Positions 1 through 7,829 are shown, counted from the stretch's first letter. The stretch: 8,938 nt of DNA from an uncultured Methylococcaceae bacterium (GCA_903939355.1 CAJAHC010000423.1:1-8938); one strand, 5' to 3'. Translations and numbers: made by a program. The notes: generated from the letters alone by a model not told the origin.

Positions 1-2594
1 CGTGCGATCAGTGTTGCAGCAAATCCGGCTTGGGGCGTTTTTTTCCAGTCTTCAGCCAAGATTTGGGTTAACCAGCGACAAGCCACGTCTGAAGAAACTA
101 CCTGATGACGACTACCATGAAATGGCAATCGAGAACCAATACGCCCGACAGCCCACCAAGTCTGACTAGGTTCATTGGCTTTTTCCAAACGCTTTAATAA
201 CCAATCACCGAGCTGTATTTTTTTATCAACCGATAATCGTTCCAGAACGGCTGCAAGACGAACCATATCATCATAGCCACGGGTTTTTATTTGTTTGGCA
301 ACACCGGCTTGTCTTGCTGCAGCTGGGTTAAGGTATTTTGCAATATCTGAAAAAATGCGCTCTTGTGCATTAACGGATAAGCCGCCTGCTATACGACGCC
401 AAAGTGTCCACCATTCTGACCAATTTTGCGTTTCATTAACAAACTGGATGCCGTGTGGATAATATTTCCACAGTTGTTCCACGCGCCAATCATCAAGTTG
501 AGCACCAAAGCCTGGGCGCAAACAAAAGCCTGTCAGACTTAGCCAGACTCTTTCATGGTTCTCTGAGCGACGATTATATTTACTGCCTTCTAAAAAAGTA
601 GCAAATAAAGCTCTTAATAGAGGCACTTGCCATTCAGTACGTGCGCAGCCTAACTGCTTCTCTAGCTCGGCACGTAGATTTTTAACCGCTTTGGGATCAA
701 TATCTTTCGATTTGGAGCCAAAGATATTTTTGATCTTATCGGCAGCCGCATTAAATTGCGCGGGCAATGCGCCATCTGAAGGTGCTACGGCACTACCCTT
801 TCTGATTTGAAACTCTACATTCCAGCGTTGATTGCTATTTTTAATAGAAACACATTGAATTTTGAGTGTCCCTACTTCTGTTTGAGTAACTGCCAATTCA
901 ACAACGGCTTCAGTTTTAGTGTCGGCAACTTGACTTTCAAAAGCCACTGCTAAGGGAGGCAAGGAATGAAATAAGTCGGTAATGATAACGACATCTCCCG
1001 GCTGATAGGCAACATCACCGGTGATTGAAACCAGATTAAAACGAACAGGCTGACCCAATCGCAAGGAAAAGTGATGATGCTTTAAGATAATTTCATCGCC
1101 CTCTTCACTGCCTCTGGGTAAAATACAGATGCCCTGTTGTTCTGTGCGTTTATCCGTATCAATTAACAGAAAGTAACTACGGGCTGCGCCACCGCCAATT
1201 TTAAGCTTCTTATCGCGCCGGGCTAATGCATAACTGACTGCACCATAAGCAACAGACAGCTCAGGGTGCTTGTTTTCAAGTAAAACAGGTGGCTTGCCAG
1301 CCCATGAACTGAGAAGATTGAGTAAACGTTGGGTAATTAGTTGACTACGAAAAACCCCACCATTTAGCAAAAGGGCATCAGGCACATTACCTTGACCTTT
1401 CAAAGCGTCGCTGGAAGCTGTTAAATGTAACTTTAAAAAAGCGGCAATATGTTTGCTAATGGCTGGTTCTGAAGCATAAGGCAGACCAAACTCCACCATA
1501 CCACTACGCTTCCTATCAGGTAGTTCATCTTGTTTTGATAAAGGAAAAAAACCATCTAAAGCAAGGGTTTTAACTTCCTCACGGCTAATGACTACTGAAC
1601 GTGAACTGCCAATTAACTTGGAGCCGCTTCCCAATAAAGTGATGGCAGCCTGCTCTGGTGCATCCTTTGCTAATAGTAATTCTTTGGCAATTCGGCATTG
1701 TTCAATTAATTGCGACAACTCTGCAGCCGATAAGCGCCTATCTGATCCCGTTAAGGCATTCAAACGACTTTCTGCTAAATGCGCCAACGCCAGATCAATA
1801 TTGTCACCACCCAACATGAGGTGCTCACCCACACCAATGCGCGTCAATTTGGGTTCCTGTGCGCCCTGCTCCACTTTAATCAACGTTAAATCAGTTGTAC
1901 CACCGCCAACGTCACAGACCAGCAATAAATGTACATCGGCCAATGCTGGTTTAAGGTTAACGCTATTAAGGCGTAACCAGTCATAACAGACAGCCTGTGG
2001 CTCTTCCAGTAGTTTTACTTTTGTTAGACCTGCAATAGTTGCAGCCTCTATAGTTAAAGACCTCGCTACTTCATCAAAGGAAGCCGGAACTGTAATAACA
2101 ATATCTTGTTGATCCAAGGGCGAATGAGGAAACTTATGATCCCAAACCGTGCGTATGTGCGCTAAATAACTGGCACTGGCATCGATGGGCGAAACTTTGT
2201 CAATGTCATTACTATGACTCCACGGCAAAATTGCTGCACTAGGATCAGCCGATGGATGGGATAGCCAGCTTTTGGCGCTAGTTACAAATCGACCCTTGGA
2301 TTTTGCACCTAACAGTCTTGCCGCTTCTCCGAGTATCGGTGCCTCACCTGAAGAATGCAGTGGCGTAGGGTAGCTTGGAAAAGCGACTTGATCAGCAGAT
2401 AACTCACCGGGAGCAGGATGATAACGTACTGATGGCAATAATTGTCGTGCGGCAACTTGCCCAGGCGCTATTAATTGTTCAATTTGAAATAACTGAATGT
2501 CTTGTTGATTTTTTTCCGCGTTAGCATAGGCGACAACTGTGTGTGTTGTCCCTAAGTCGATACCGACTAAATAAGATGCTGATTGACTTTTCAC
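1..2594 (-). CDS. Long Hsp70-family (DnaK-like) chaperone, C-terminus beyond the window
   Basis: An uninterrupted minus-strand reading frame of 864 codons runs off the left edge. The N-terminal ~430 residues form an actin-like Hsp70 ATPase domain: phosphate-1 loop GIDLGTT at residues 11-17, the connect segment ITVPASFDEVAR followed by EEPQAV, phosphate-2 loop CDVGGGTTDL near 227-236, and adenosine loop LLLNGGVFRS near 408-417. The protein is already longer than DnaK (~640 aa), HscC or YegD. The C-terminal part is not a normal DnaK substrate domain: after a beta-rich stretch comes a long helical, tryptophan-rich region (WSEWWTLW near 725, QTWWAVGR near 810). This resembles the ~900-aa Hsp70-like proteins of proteobacteria that carry an extra domain of unknown function (DUF3731 type, from memory). 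I chose the GTG start because an in-frame TAA lies seven codons upstream and the ATPase motif begins at residue 11; no clear Shine-Dalgarno is visible. Neither DnaJ nor GrpE is nearby. The substrate is unknown. Confidence 0.9.
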   Translation of the reverse strand, partial: MKSQSASYLVGIDLGTTHTVVAYANAEKNQQDIQLFQIEQLIAPGQVAARQLLPSVRYHPAPGELSADQVAFPSYPTPLHSSGEAPILGEAARLLGAKSKGRFVTSAKSWLSHPSADPSAAILPWSHSNDIDKVSPIDASASYLAHIRTVWDHKFPHSPLDQQDIVITVPASFDEVARSLTIEAATIAGLTKVKLLEEPQAVCYDWLRLNSVNLKPALADVHLLLVCDVGGGTTDLTLIKVEQGAQEPKLTRIGVGEHLMLGGDNIDLALAHLAESRLNALTGSDRRLSAAELSQLIEQCRIAKELLLAKDAPEQAAITLLGSGSKLIGSSRSVVISREEVKTLALDGFFPLSKQDELPDRKRSGMVEFGLPYASEPAISKHIAAFLKLHLTASSDALKGQGNVPDALLLNGGVFRSQLITQRLLNLLSSWAGKPPVLLENKHPELSVAYGAVSYALARRDKKLKIGGGAARSYFLLIDTDKRTEQQGICILPRGSEEGDEIILKHHHFSLRLGQPVRFNLVSITGDVAYQPGDVVIITDLFHSLPPLAVAFESQVADTKTEAVVELAVTQTEVGTLKIQCVSIKNSNQRWNVEFQIRKGSAVAPSDGALPAQFNAAADKIKNIFGSKSKDIDPKAVKNLRAELEKQLGCARTEWQVPLLRALFATFLEGSKYNRRSENHERVWLSLTGFCLRPGFGAQLDDWRVEQLWKYYPHGIQFVNETQNWSEWWTLWRRIAGGLSVNAQERIFSDIAKYLNPAAARQAGVAKQIKTRGYDDMVRLAAVLERLSVDKKIQLGDWLLKRLEKANEPSQTWWAVGRIGSRLPFHGSRHQVVSSDVACRWLTQILAEDWKKTPQAGFAATLIA

Positions 2595-2626
2595 GTTACG
2601 AGTAATTCTAACTTATTGATATTATG

Positions 2627-2654
2627 GTTATAATGGAACACCTGTGCTAGTTAA
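2627..2654 (-). promoter_or_regulatory. Candidate sigma-70 promoter of the Hsp70-like gene
   Basis: On the minus strand a TTAACT -35-like hexamer (2654-2649) is separated by 16 bases from a TATAAC -10-like hexamer (2632-2627). Transcription would start near 2620, giving a leader of about 26 bases before the GTG start. The matches are 4/6 and 5/6 in an AT-rich region, so chance is a real alternative. I see no sigma-32-type heat-shock promoter here. Confidence 0.35.
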
Positions 2655-2873
2655 CTTTACCATCAGGGTGGGGTGGTTTGTTTTCTTAGCATCTAACTTG
2701 TGCATAGATTTTTAAAAAGAATAGGTTCTTTTCTGATTGCTTTATTGTTATATGATGATTTAATGTTTAGAAGAAAAATGATTCTAGGACTTTATAAACC
2801 GTTATCGCAATTTAGTTTTGTTACTTTACTTCATAACTCGTTAATAAGTCATTATCTACCCGATTAATTTGTT

Positions 2874-2900
2874 AAAACCACTAACTCGTATGGTTTTTTT
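2874..2900 (+). terminator. Possible weak intrinsic-terminator-like hairpin
   Basis: AAAACCA (2874-2880) can pair with TGGTTTT (2891-2897) around a 10-base loop, and the right arm runs into an eight-base T run (2893-2900). The stem has only two G-C pairs, so it is much weaker than a typical rho-independent terminator. It would end a plus-strand transcript starting inside the intergenic region, but no established gene lies upstream on that strand. Confidence 0.22.
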
Positions 2901-3045
2901 AGCCTTCTTAATGACTCTCTATTAAATAAATAGACCCTCATATAAGACTTAATTGAACTATTGAGTTAAAATGAACCAATAATAAATCTACCGTCTATTA
3001 ACGGTGTTTCGTTTTGCAATCATATGTTTTTCATAGGTTCTTAAT

Positions 3046-4815
3046 ATGCATAAAAAACTTATTACCATCACTGGGGGAGCAGCACTGCTTCTTATGCATT
3101 CATGGGTTGACGCAGCCACTGACTTACCGGCATCAGCCAAGGTTGAACTAGGACCGGTTGAAGAAGTCTGTTCTGAATTTACTGATCCAGCATGGCGTAA
3201 AGCACAGGTGATTGATGGTGTAACCATACAAGAATCGAAACTATGTAATCCGGATAATCCTGCCGACATCGCCGCTTTTGTAAAAGGTACAAATGGCGTT
3301 TCAATGGATACCTTGATGTCAACGCAACTTGCAGCTGATGCAGTGACATTATCAGATGATCTCGATGGCGATGGTGATCCTGATAAGATAGTCATTAAAC
3401 TTGAAGTTGTTGAGTTAAATGGCCATTCGCCAGACATGAAAGACCCCACCACTACCTTTGATATCTCACCCGGCATACAACCGACATTTTGGGTTTACGC
3501 TCCAAAAACGCGTGACATGTCTACCAAAAGTCTCTACGAACTCGAAGCCAATCCCTTATTACGTGTGCCCTCTCCTGTCATCCGTGTTGAACAAGATGAT
3601 GTCGTTTGGATTGTTCTGGAAAACACGCATTATTTACCACACTCCATACATTTACACGGCATAGATCATCCTTTTATGGATATGGGTGGCACCGGTAATG
3701 ATGGTGTTGCCCAAACCAGCAACATGGATACCATGCCTGGTCAAAGCAAAACCTATGTTATCAAACCCCGTCAACCTGGCACCATGTATTACCATTGCCA
3801 CGTACAACCGCACACCCACATTCCTATGGGCTTGCAAGGTATTTTTGTGGTTGAAGAAAATAAACCTAATAATTGGGTGCAAACTTTAAACGTAGGCGCA
3901 GGTCAGGTGCGTCATCCGTCAGTTGCCGTTCTTAAAAAATACTCCAGAGAATATGATCTGCATTATCAATCAGCAGATAAAGAATTACATGAGCTTGTTG
4001 CCAGATCAGCCAACGATCCAAGGCTAATAGCCAAACACATGAATATGGAATATGACATCACTGATGCTACAGATGATTATTTCATGCTTAATGGTCGCTC
4101 CTTCCCTTATACCTTAAGGGAATCATTGATTCACATGGAGGAAAATCAAAAAGTTAAATTACGTGTTTTGAATGGTCATACTGAATCTTTGGCTATGCAT
4201 ATCCATGGACATAAACCAACTGTTACCCATTATGATGGTGTTGATAATGGTCCGGGTTCTTATATTCAACGTGATGTCCATGGTATGGTGCCAGCGCAAC
4301 GACTTGATTTGGAATTAAGCGGTGTAGATGATGGTTTAAATAGTTTTGGGCAAGGTATCTGGATGTTTCATGACCATGTTGAAAAATCATTTACAACCAA
4401 TGGACATGGTGAAGGTGGCGATATAAGCCTGGTTGTCTATAAAGATTTTATTGATGAAAAAGGTATTCCAAAGGCGCATGGAATGAGTTTGGCGCCTTAT
4501 TTCTCAAAGTCTATGTGGCAAGGTAAATATCCTATCTGGCAAGATTATGATACATGGCGCAGTTTAGGCTTACCGGATCTTGGATCTGATGTTGAGCCTT
4601 CTAAAGTTGCTGTCCAAATTGCAGTTGCAAAAGCATCGGATTCCGTACTGGTCGATCAACAAGGCTCTTCGGTCTTTGAAAAGTTGATATATGGTTTAGT
4701 ATTGGGATTATTGGGCTATTCATCGATCGTTAAACGTCGCCAGATTATAGATTTTGCTAGTAAGCTTTATACGATAATACTTCATAAAGTTTCAAAGGTT
4801 AAATCCAAGAAATAA
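3046..4815 (+). CDS. Exported two-domain multicopper oxidase, type 1 copper in domain 1
   Basis: A 589-aa laccase-like enzyme expected to oxidise a substrate at a type 1 copper and reduce O2 to water at a trinuclear centre. A signal peptide (residues 1-23; KK, hydrophobic core, cut near VDA/A) points to the periplasm. Domain 1 has HSIHLHG (H199, H202, H204) and HCHVQPHTHIPM (H250-C251-H252, H256, M261): H199, C251, H256 and M261 form a complete type 1 site. Domain 2 has HIHGH (H385, H387) and FHDH (H442, H444), where D443 replaces the copper-binding Cys and L382 the type 1 His. The eight remaining His make the trinuclear centre, as in type C two-domain oxidases. An N-terminal extension of about 100 residues carries two Cys (42, 67) and a calcium-loop-like DLDGDGDPD (105-113). 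Residues 547-562 are hydrophobic, followed by KRR, suggesting a C-terminal membrane anchor. The ATG has only a weak AGG eight bases upstream. It lies alone on the plus strand. Substrate unknown; nitrite reductase activity is unlikely because of the domain-2 trinuclear His set, but not excluded. Confidence 0.9.
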   Translation: MHKKLITITGGAALLLMHSWVDAATDLPASAKVELGPVEEVCSEFTDPAWRKAQVIDGVTIQESKLCNPDNPADIAAFVKGTNGVSMDTLMSTQLAADAVTLSDDLDGDGDPDKIVIKLEVVELNGHSPDMKDPTTTFDISPGIQPTFWVYAPKTRDMSTKSLYELEANPLLRVPSPVIRVEQDDVVWIVLENTHYLPHSIHLHGIDHPFMDMGGTGNDGVAQTSNMDTMPGQSKTYVIKPRQPGTMYYHCHVQPHTHIPMGLQGIFVVEENKPNNWVQTLNVGAGQVRHPSVAVLKKYSREYDLHYQSADKELHELVARSANDPRLIAKHMNMEYDITDATDDYFMLNGRSFPYTLRESLIHMEENQKVKLRVLNGHTESLAMHIHGHKPTVTHYDGVDNGPGSYIQRDVHGMVPAQRLDLELSGVDDGLNSFGQGIWMFHDHVEKSFTTNGHGEGGDISLVVYKDFIDEKGIPKAHGMSLAPYFSKSMWQGKYPIWQDYDTWRSLGLPDLGSDVEPSKVAVQIAVAKASDSVLVDQQGSSVFEKLIYGLVLGLLGYSSIVKRRQIIDFASKLYTIILHKVSKVKSKK

Positions 4816-4824
4816 CATCTTCTT

Positions 4825-4866
4825 TTAAGCTGTTTGTCAGAGTGTTTATTTTGACAAACAGCTTAA
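4825..4866. terminator. Shared bidirectional hairpin between convergent genes
   Basis: A perfect 15-bp inverted repeat (4825-4839 pairing with 4852-4866) encloses a 12-base loop. It begins 10 bases after the oxidase stop and ends 5 bases before the stop codon of the convergent esterase, so it sits exactly between the two genes. Neither side has a long T run: the minus-strand exit reads AAAAGAAG and the plus-strand exit TACATC. It is therefore best described as a strong transcript-end hairpin, probably serving both genes as a terminator or 3'-end stabiliser. Confidence 0.75.
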
Positions 4867-4871
4867 TACAT

Positions 4872-5642
4872 CTACGTTAGAAATTTTTCCACCTGTTCCA
4901 GGAATTTAGTTTGTTGCTGAACATGAACCCAATGCCCCGCACCTTCTATTTCACTGAGTAACGCTTTTGGAAACGCTTCAATTAGATCCTCTGCTTTTAC
5001 AAATGACGACTGCGCACCAGCCAAGAATAATACTTTTCCGTTAAATGGCTTTACAGATTTAAGGCAAGGAAAAGCAATAATATCGGGCCCTGCGTGATAA
5101 AAAATATCCAGATCAATACGCCAGCAATACTTGCCATCTATAAGAATAAGATTTTGTAATAAGAACTGTCTATAACTAAGCTCTTGGATATAGGGAGCAA
5201 GCCATAACTCAGCTTGTTTACGATTAGTAATTTCCGTTAAGGGTAACTTTTTTAATGCCCCAATCAGGTCATTGAAACAATGGGTATAACTGACAGGCGC
5301 AATATCCACTACCAGTAACTTATCAACACGATCAGGATAATTTAAAGCAAACCACATCGCCACTTTACCTCCCATGCTATGTCCTAGCAAAGAAGCTGTT
5401 GTTAACCCTTTTTCATCCATAAAATGAAGTAAATCTGCAGTCATAGCAGGATAATTCATGACAGGATGATGTGGAGACGACCCATGATTACGTAAATCAA
5501 GTGAATACACATGAAAGGAAACTGCCAATTTTTCTGCAACATGTCGCCAATTGCGAGATGAAGCAAAAAAACCATGCAATACAATTACGGGTGCATTTGA
5601 AGAGCTACCAAACTCTTCAAATGCCAAATCAACTGTGCTCAT
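4872..5642 (-). CDS. ybfF: YbfF-like alpha/beta-hydrolase esterase
   Basis: This 256-aa alpha/beta-hydrolase resembles the E. coli acyl esterase YbfF (254 aa) along its length. Visible matches include the oxyanion HG (residues 23-24), DLRNHG (49-54), PVMNYPAM (60-67), the nucleophile elbow GHSMGG (87-92, Ser89), PDRVDKL and DIAP (Asp113 at its head), and GAGHWVH near the C-terminus (catalytic His237). It is expected to be a cytoplasmic serine esterase acting on small acyl esters or acyl-CoA; the true substrate is unknown in the family. A longer frame opens 63 bases upstream, but those 21 residues lie inside the DUF445 gene. The internal ATG gives the family length and forms TAATG with the upstream stop, a one-base overlap that suggests translational coupling. 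No Shine-Dalgarno is obvious. It ends against the shared hairpin. Confidence 0.88.
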   Translation of the reverse strand: MSTVDLAFEEFGSSSNAPVIVLHGFFASSRNWRHVAEKLAVSFHVYSLDLRNHGSSPHHPVMNYPAMTADLLHFMDEKGLTTASLLGHSMGGKVAMWFALNYPDRVDKLLVVDIAPVSYTHCFNDLIGALKKLPLTEITNRKQAELWLAPYIQELSYRQFLLQNLILIDGKYCWRIDLDIFYHAGPDIIAFPCLKSVKPFNGKVLFLAGAQSSFVKAEDLIEAFPKALLSEIEGAGHWVHVQQQTKFLEQVEKFLT

Positions 5643-6364
5643 TAAGCATAAACGAATAGCGCACCCATCAAGCCGCCAAAAATACCACCCCAAACAACCA
5701 ACCATCCCAAATGTTCCCGAATGATAGCTTGAATCATTTCTTTAACTAATTGCGGCGTAAGTTCATTAAGACGAGTATCAATCACTGTTTCTAGTTTGGT
5801 AATAATATCGAGACCAATTTTGTGTGCATCCAAACCCTCTTTTAAAGCACTTTTAAACCGCTCAGATTCAAGCATATCAACTAGTGTGACTTTCATTTTT
5901 TCGGTAAATGGTTCTTTTAAAGGAGCCAAGGCTTCTTCCCCGCCCATCATAAGCAACATGCCGCCAAAAGATGATCCCATAATTGACGAAACTAAACTTT
6001 CGTATATTTTATCGTAATCTACTGCATTCAAAAAAGGCGTTAGATTAAGCATCTTGGCGCCTTGTTGTTCCTCAGTTTCAATGAATTTTTCAATATTTTT
6101 TACAGTAAAAAACTGATGCATCATAAGTTGCTTGATAGATAATTTAAATTCTTCAAATTTATTGGGAATTATCCCCGAGCCATATAAAAAAGGTATTTTC
6201 TCAAATAACATATAAATGGCTAGCCAATTGGTAATGGCACCTGACAAGGCGAAAAATCCAATGGATTTAATCAGTTCTTGTTGAATTGGACTGATATAGC
6301 CAATCCCAATAATGACAACAGAAAGGAAATTGGTAATAAAGCTTTTGTTTAAAAATTTATTCAT
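5642..6364 (-). CDS. DUF445-family inner membrane protein
   Basis: A 240-aa protein with the DUF445 signature. Two hydrophobic segments near the N-terminus (about 12-28 and 33-54) contain the characteristic GAITNWLAIYMLF (42-54), followed by PFLYGSGIIPNKFEEFK (58-74). A long mostly helical region follows, with a hydrophobic Gly/Met-rich stretch SIMGSSFGGMLLMMGG (127-142) and then charged helices. The C-terminus returns to the membrane: HLGWLVVWGGIFGG onward (218-239). The family occurs widely in bacteria and has no established biochemical role, so I assign none. The ATG has a weak GGA about nine bases upstream. The gene overlaps ybfF by one base, so the two probably share a transcript. It follows ccmB by 167 bases, a gap with no strong terminator, so read-through from the ccm genes is possible. 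Confidence 0.85.
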   Translation of the reverse strand: MNKFLNKSFITNFLSVVIIGIGYISPIQQELIKSIGFFALSGAITNWLAIYMLFEKIPFLYGSGIIPNKFEEFKLSIKQLMMHQFFTVKNIEKFIETEEQQGAKMLNLTPFLNAVDYDKIYESLVSSIMGSSFGGMLLMMGGEEALAPLKEPFTEKMKVTLVDMLESERFKSALKEGLDAHKIGLDIITKLETVIDTRLNELTPQLVKEMIQAIIREHLGWLVVWGGIFGGLMGALFVYA

Positions 6365-6531
6365 TATTTGTATCCAACATGGGTAGTAGCATTAATAGAT
6401 ATTAAAAATTTAAAACTAGATTTTTGCGTAACTCTGAATAAACACCCTGAGGCATAGGGTCATAATTCTTTACGTGATTAAAACATTCGGAAATTTTTTG
6501 AGTACACAAGCGCTATTAATTGTATAGAAGA

Positions 6532-7206
6532 CTAATTTATACTCATTTTTAAAGCCGCTGAAGTAGGCCATGGAGCCAAAACGAGAGCCATGACAAAGAT
6601 TGATATCAATATATTAATTTGTGCATCAACAGGTAATCCAGATCCTGCCATTTCTACTGCATTACTGGCAAAAATAAGCACTGGCACGTAGAGTGGTAAA
6701 ACCAGTAACGACAGTATCATGCCACCTCTTCGTAACCCCACAGTTAATGCGACACCAATAGCACCAATCAAACTTAAAACGGGGGTTCCCAATAATAAGG
6801 TTAACAATAAGATACCTATAGAATGAGTTGGCATGCCCAACAAAACAGCTAATAAGGGGGCAACAAATAATAACGGTAAGCCCGTCACTAACCAATGAGC
6901 AATGATTTTAGCCAACACTAATAAGGATGATGGATGAGCGCTTAATAAAATCTGCTCCAAAGAACCATCATCAAAATCTGAACGAAACAGACTATCCAAA
7001 GATAACATAGCCGCCAATAACGCAGAAACCCAAATAATTCCAGGTGCTATTGCTTGTAATAAATGAGGCTGAGCGCCAATTCCTAATGGAAATAATGTAA
7101 TAACCAGAATAAAAAACAATAATGGATTGGCTATTTCTGAGCGCCGACGTAAAGCTAAGATCAAATCACGCCGTATAATGGCAAAAAAAGCGTTTGATAA
7201 GGACAT
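6532..7206 (-). CDS. ccmB: Haem exporter subunit CcmB (cytochrome c maturation)
   Basis: This 224-aa membrane protein matches CcmB in length (E. coli about 220 aa) and layout. An N-terminal basic helix (RRDLILALRRRSE, 12-24) is followed by six hydrophobic segments at roughly 27-45, 53-70, 103-122, 127-153, 163-181 and 196-214. Between segments 2 and 3 lies the conserved cytoplasmic loop F-x-x-D-x-D-D-G-S-L-E-Q (74-85), a CcmB hallmark thought to contact the ATPase. In system I the CcmAB complex with CcmC uses ATP to release haem-loaded CcmE for delivery to apocytochrome c. The start codon shares one base with the ccmA stop (TGATG), implying coupled translation. The gene ends at a TAG, and no ccmC or ccmD follows within the window, which is unusual. 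Confidence 0.93.
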   Translation of the reverse strand: MSLSNAFFAIIRRDLILALRRRSEIANPLLFFILVITLFPLGIGAQPHLLQAIAPGIIWVSALLAAMLSLDSLFRSDFDDGSLEQILLSAHPSSLLVLAKIIAHWLVTGLPLLFVAPLLAVLLGMPTHSIGILLLTLLLGTPVLSLIGAIGVALTVGLRRGGMILSLLVLPLYVPVLIFASNAVEMAGSGLPVDAQINILISIFVMALVLAPWPTSAALKMSIN

Positions 7207-7829
7207 CAGGATAATAAAATACGGTTTACATCAACGTCAGGCAAATTAATGTCATGATGTGAAGTTAAAACTATCATGCCACCACTGGCACAATGTTCAG
7301 TCATTAACACTTCAATCAAAGCAATACCAGCCTTATCCAGCGAGGTAAAAGGTTCGTCCAGTATCCAAAGACAATTTTTTGTAATTAATAACCGAGCCAG
7401 AGACAAGCGTCTTTTCTGACCTGCTGACAAAGTTTGTACCAAGGCGTCATCAAAATCATCAAGATGCACTTTAGCAAGTGCCTGTTGAATTGAATATTGC
7501 CCTGTTTGACCTAAAGCCAAAGACACTTTTAGATTTTCTAGTACCGTTAGTTCTTTTTTTACACCATCTAAATGACCCACATAAGCCATATCGACGTAAT
7601 AATCGGAATCATTGATTGCATCTCCGCACCACTTTACCTGACCGGTATCTGCTTCTCTAAAACCACATAAAATACGTAATAATGAAGTTTTACCACTACC
7701 GTTCTTGCCCTCCAGCAATAAGACTTGACCCGAATGTAATTCGAAGCAAAGATCTTCAAACAATACCCGATCATCTCGAATACAGCTTAAATTAACGCCT
7801 TGCAACAAAACGGTTTGAATTGTCGACAT
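7206..7829 (-). CDS. ccmA: Haem exporter ATPase CcmA
   Basis: A 207-aa ABC-type ATPase. Walker A is GKNGSGKT (41-48), the ABC signature LSAGQKRR (134-141), Walker B LWILDEP (154-160) and the switch histidine is in TSHHD (189-193). The Q-loop region reads YVGHLDGVKKELT (83-95), where CcmA proteins typically carry GH-x-x-G-x-K-x-ELT; this, the short length and the adjacent ccmB identify it among ABC ATPases. It powers the CcmABC step that frees holo-CcmE in cytochrome c biogenesis on the cytoplasmic face of the membrane. Its ATG overlaps the rlmB stop by one base (TAATG), and its TGA overlaps the ccmB start, so all three genes form one tightly packed unit. No independent ribosome binding site or promoter is visible. 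Confidence 0.95.
   Translation of the reverse strand: MSTIQTVLLQGVNLSCIRDDRVLFEDLCFELHSGQVLLLEGKNGSGKTSLLRILCGFREADTGQVKWCGDAINDSDYYVDMAYVGHLDGVKKELTVLENLKVSLALGQTGQYSIQQALAKVHLDDFDDALVQTLSAGQKRRLSLARLLITKNCLWILDEPFTSLDKAGIALIEVLMTEHCASGGMIVLTSHHDINLPDVDVNRILLS

Larger units (their letters stand above)
2595..3045. other. AT-rich divergent intergenic region
   Basis: This 451-base gap separates the divergent Hsp70-like and multicopper oxidase genes. It holds the Hsp70 promoter candidate at its left end. In the middle is a 34-codon ATG-to-TAA frame (2763-2867, plus) with no ribosome binding site, followed by an A/T-rich hairpin with a T run (2874-2900). Towards the oxidase gene there are only weak promoter-like pairs, such as TTGAGT (2961-2966) and TAAATC (2983-2988) with a 16-base spacer. 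A small stem ACCGT/ACGGT (2990-2994 with 3001-3005) lies in the probable oxidase leader. The 10-mer ATAGGTTCTT occurs at 2721-2730 and again at 3033-3042, where it includes the only purine-rich stretch that could act as the oxidase ribosome binding site. No convincing gene is present. Confidence 0.6.

Noticed and set aside
1588..1986. 132-codon plus-strand frame inside the Hsp70-like gene
   Set aside because: It is antisense to the conserved ATPase region, and its translation has no recognisable motif; it is a shadow of the real gene.
2953..2988. TTGAAC or TTGAGT with TAATAA or TAAATC as an oxidase promoter
   Set aside because: Each pairing has either a poor spacer (21 bases) or a poor -10 match; in such AT-rich DNA these are expected by chance.
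2988..3476. 162-codon minus-strand frame overlapping the oxidase start
   Set aside because: It is antisense to the signal peptide and N-terminal part of the oxidase, is Ser/Thr-rich low-information sequence and has no ribosome binding site.
4681..4815. C-terminal tail of the oxidase as a PEP-CTERM-like sorting signal
   Set aside because: A short hydrophobic stretch followed by KRR is present, but there is no PEP motif and a further ~25 residues follow, unlike the usual signal.
5643..5705. Upstream 21-codon extension of the ybfF-like gene
   Set aside because: It lies wholly inside the DUF445 coding sequence in another frame and gives a protein longer than the family; the TAATG start is better supported.
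6444..6460. ACCCT/AGGGT inverted repeat downstream of ccmB
   Set aside because: The stem is only five base pairs with a 7-base loop, and the minus-strand exit (GTTTATTCAG) has no T run, so it is not a credible terminator.
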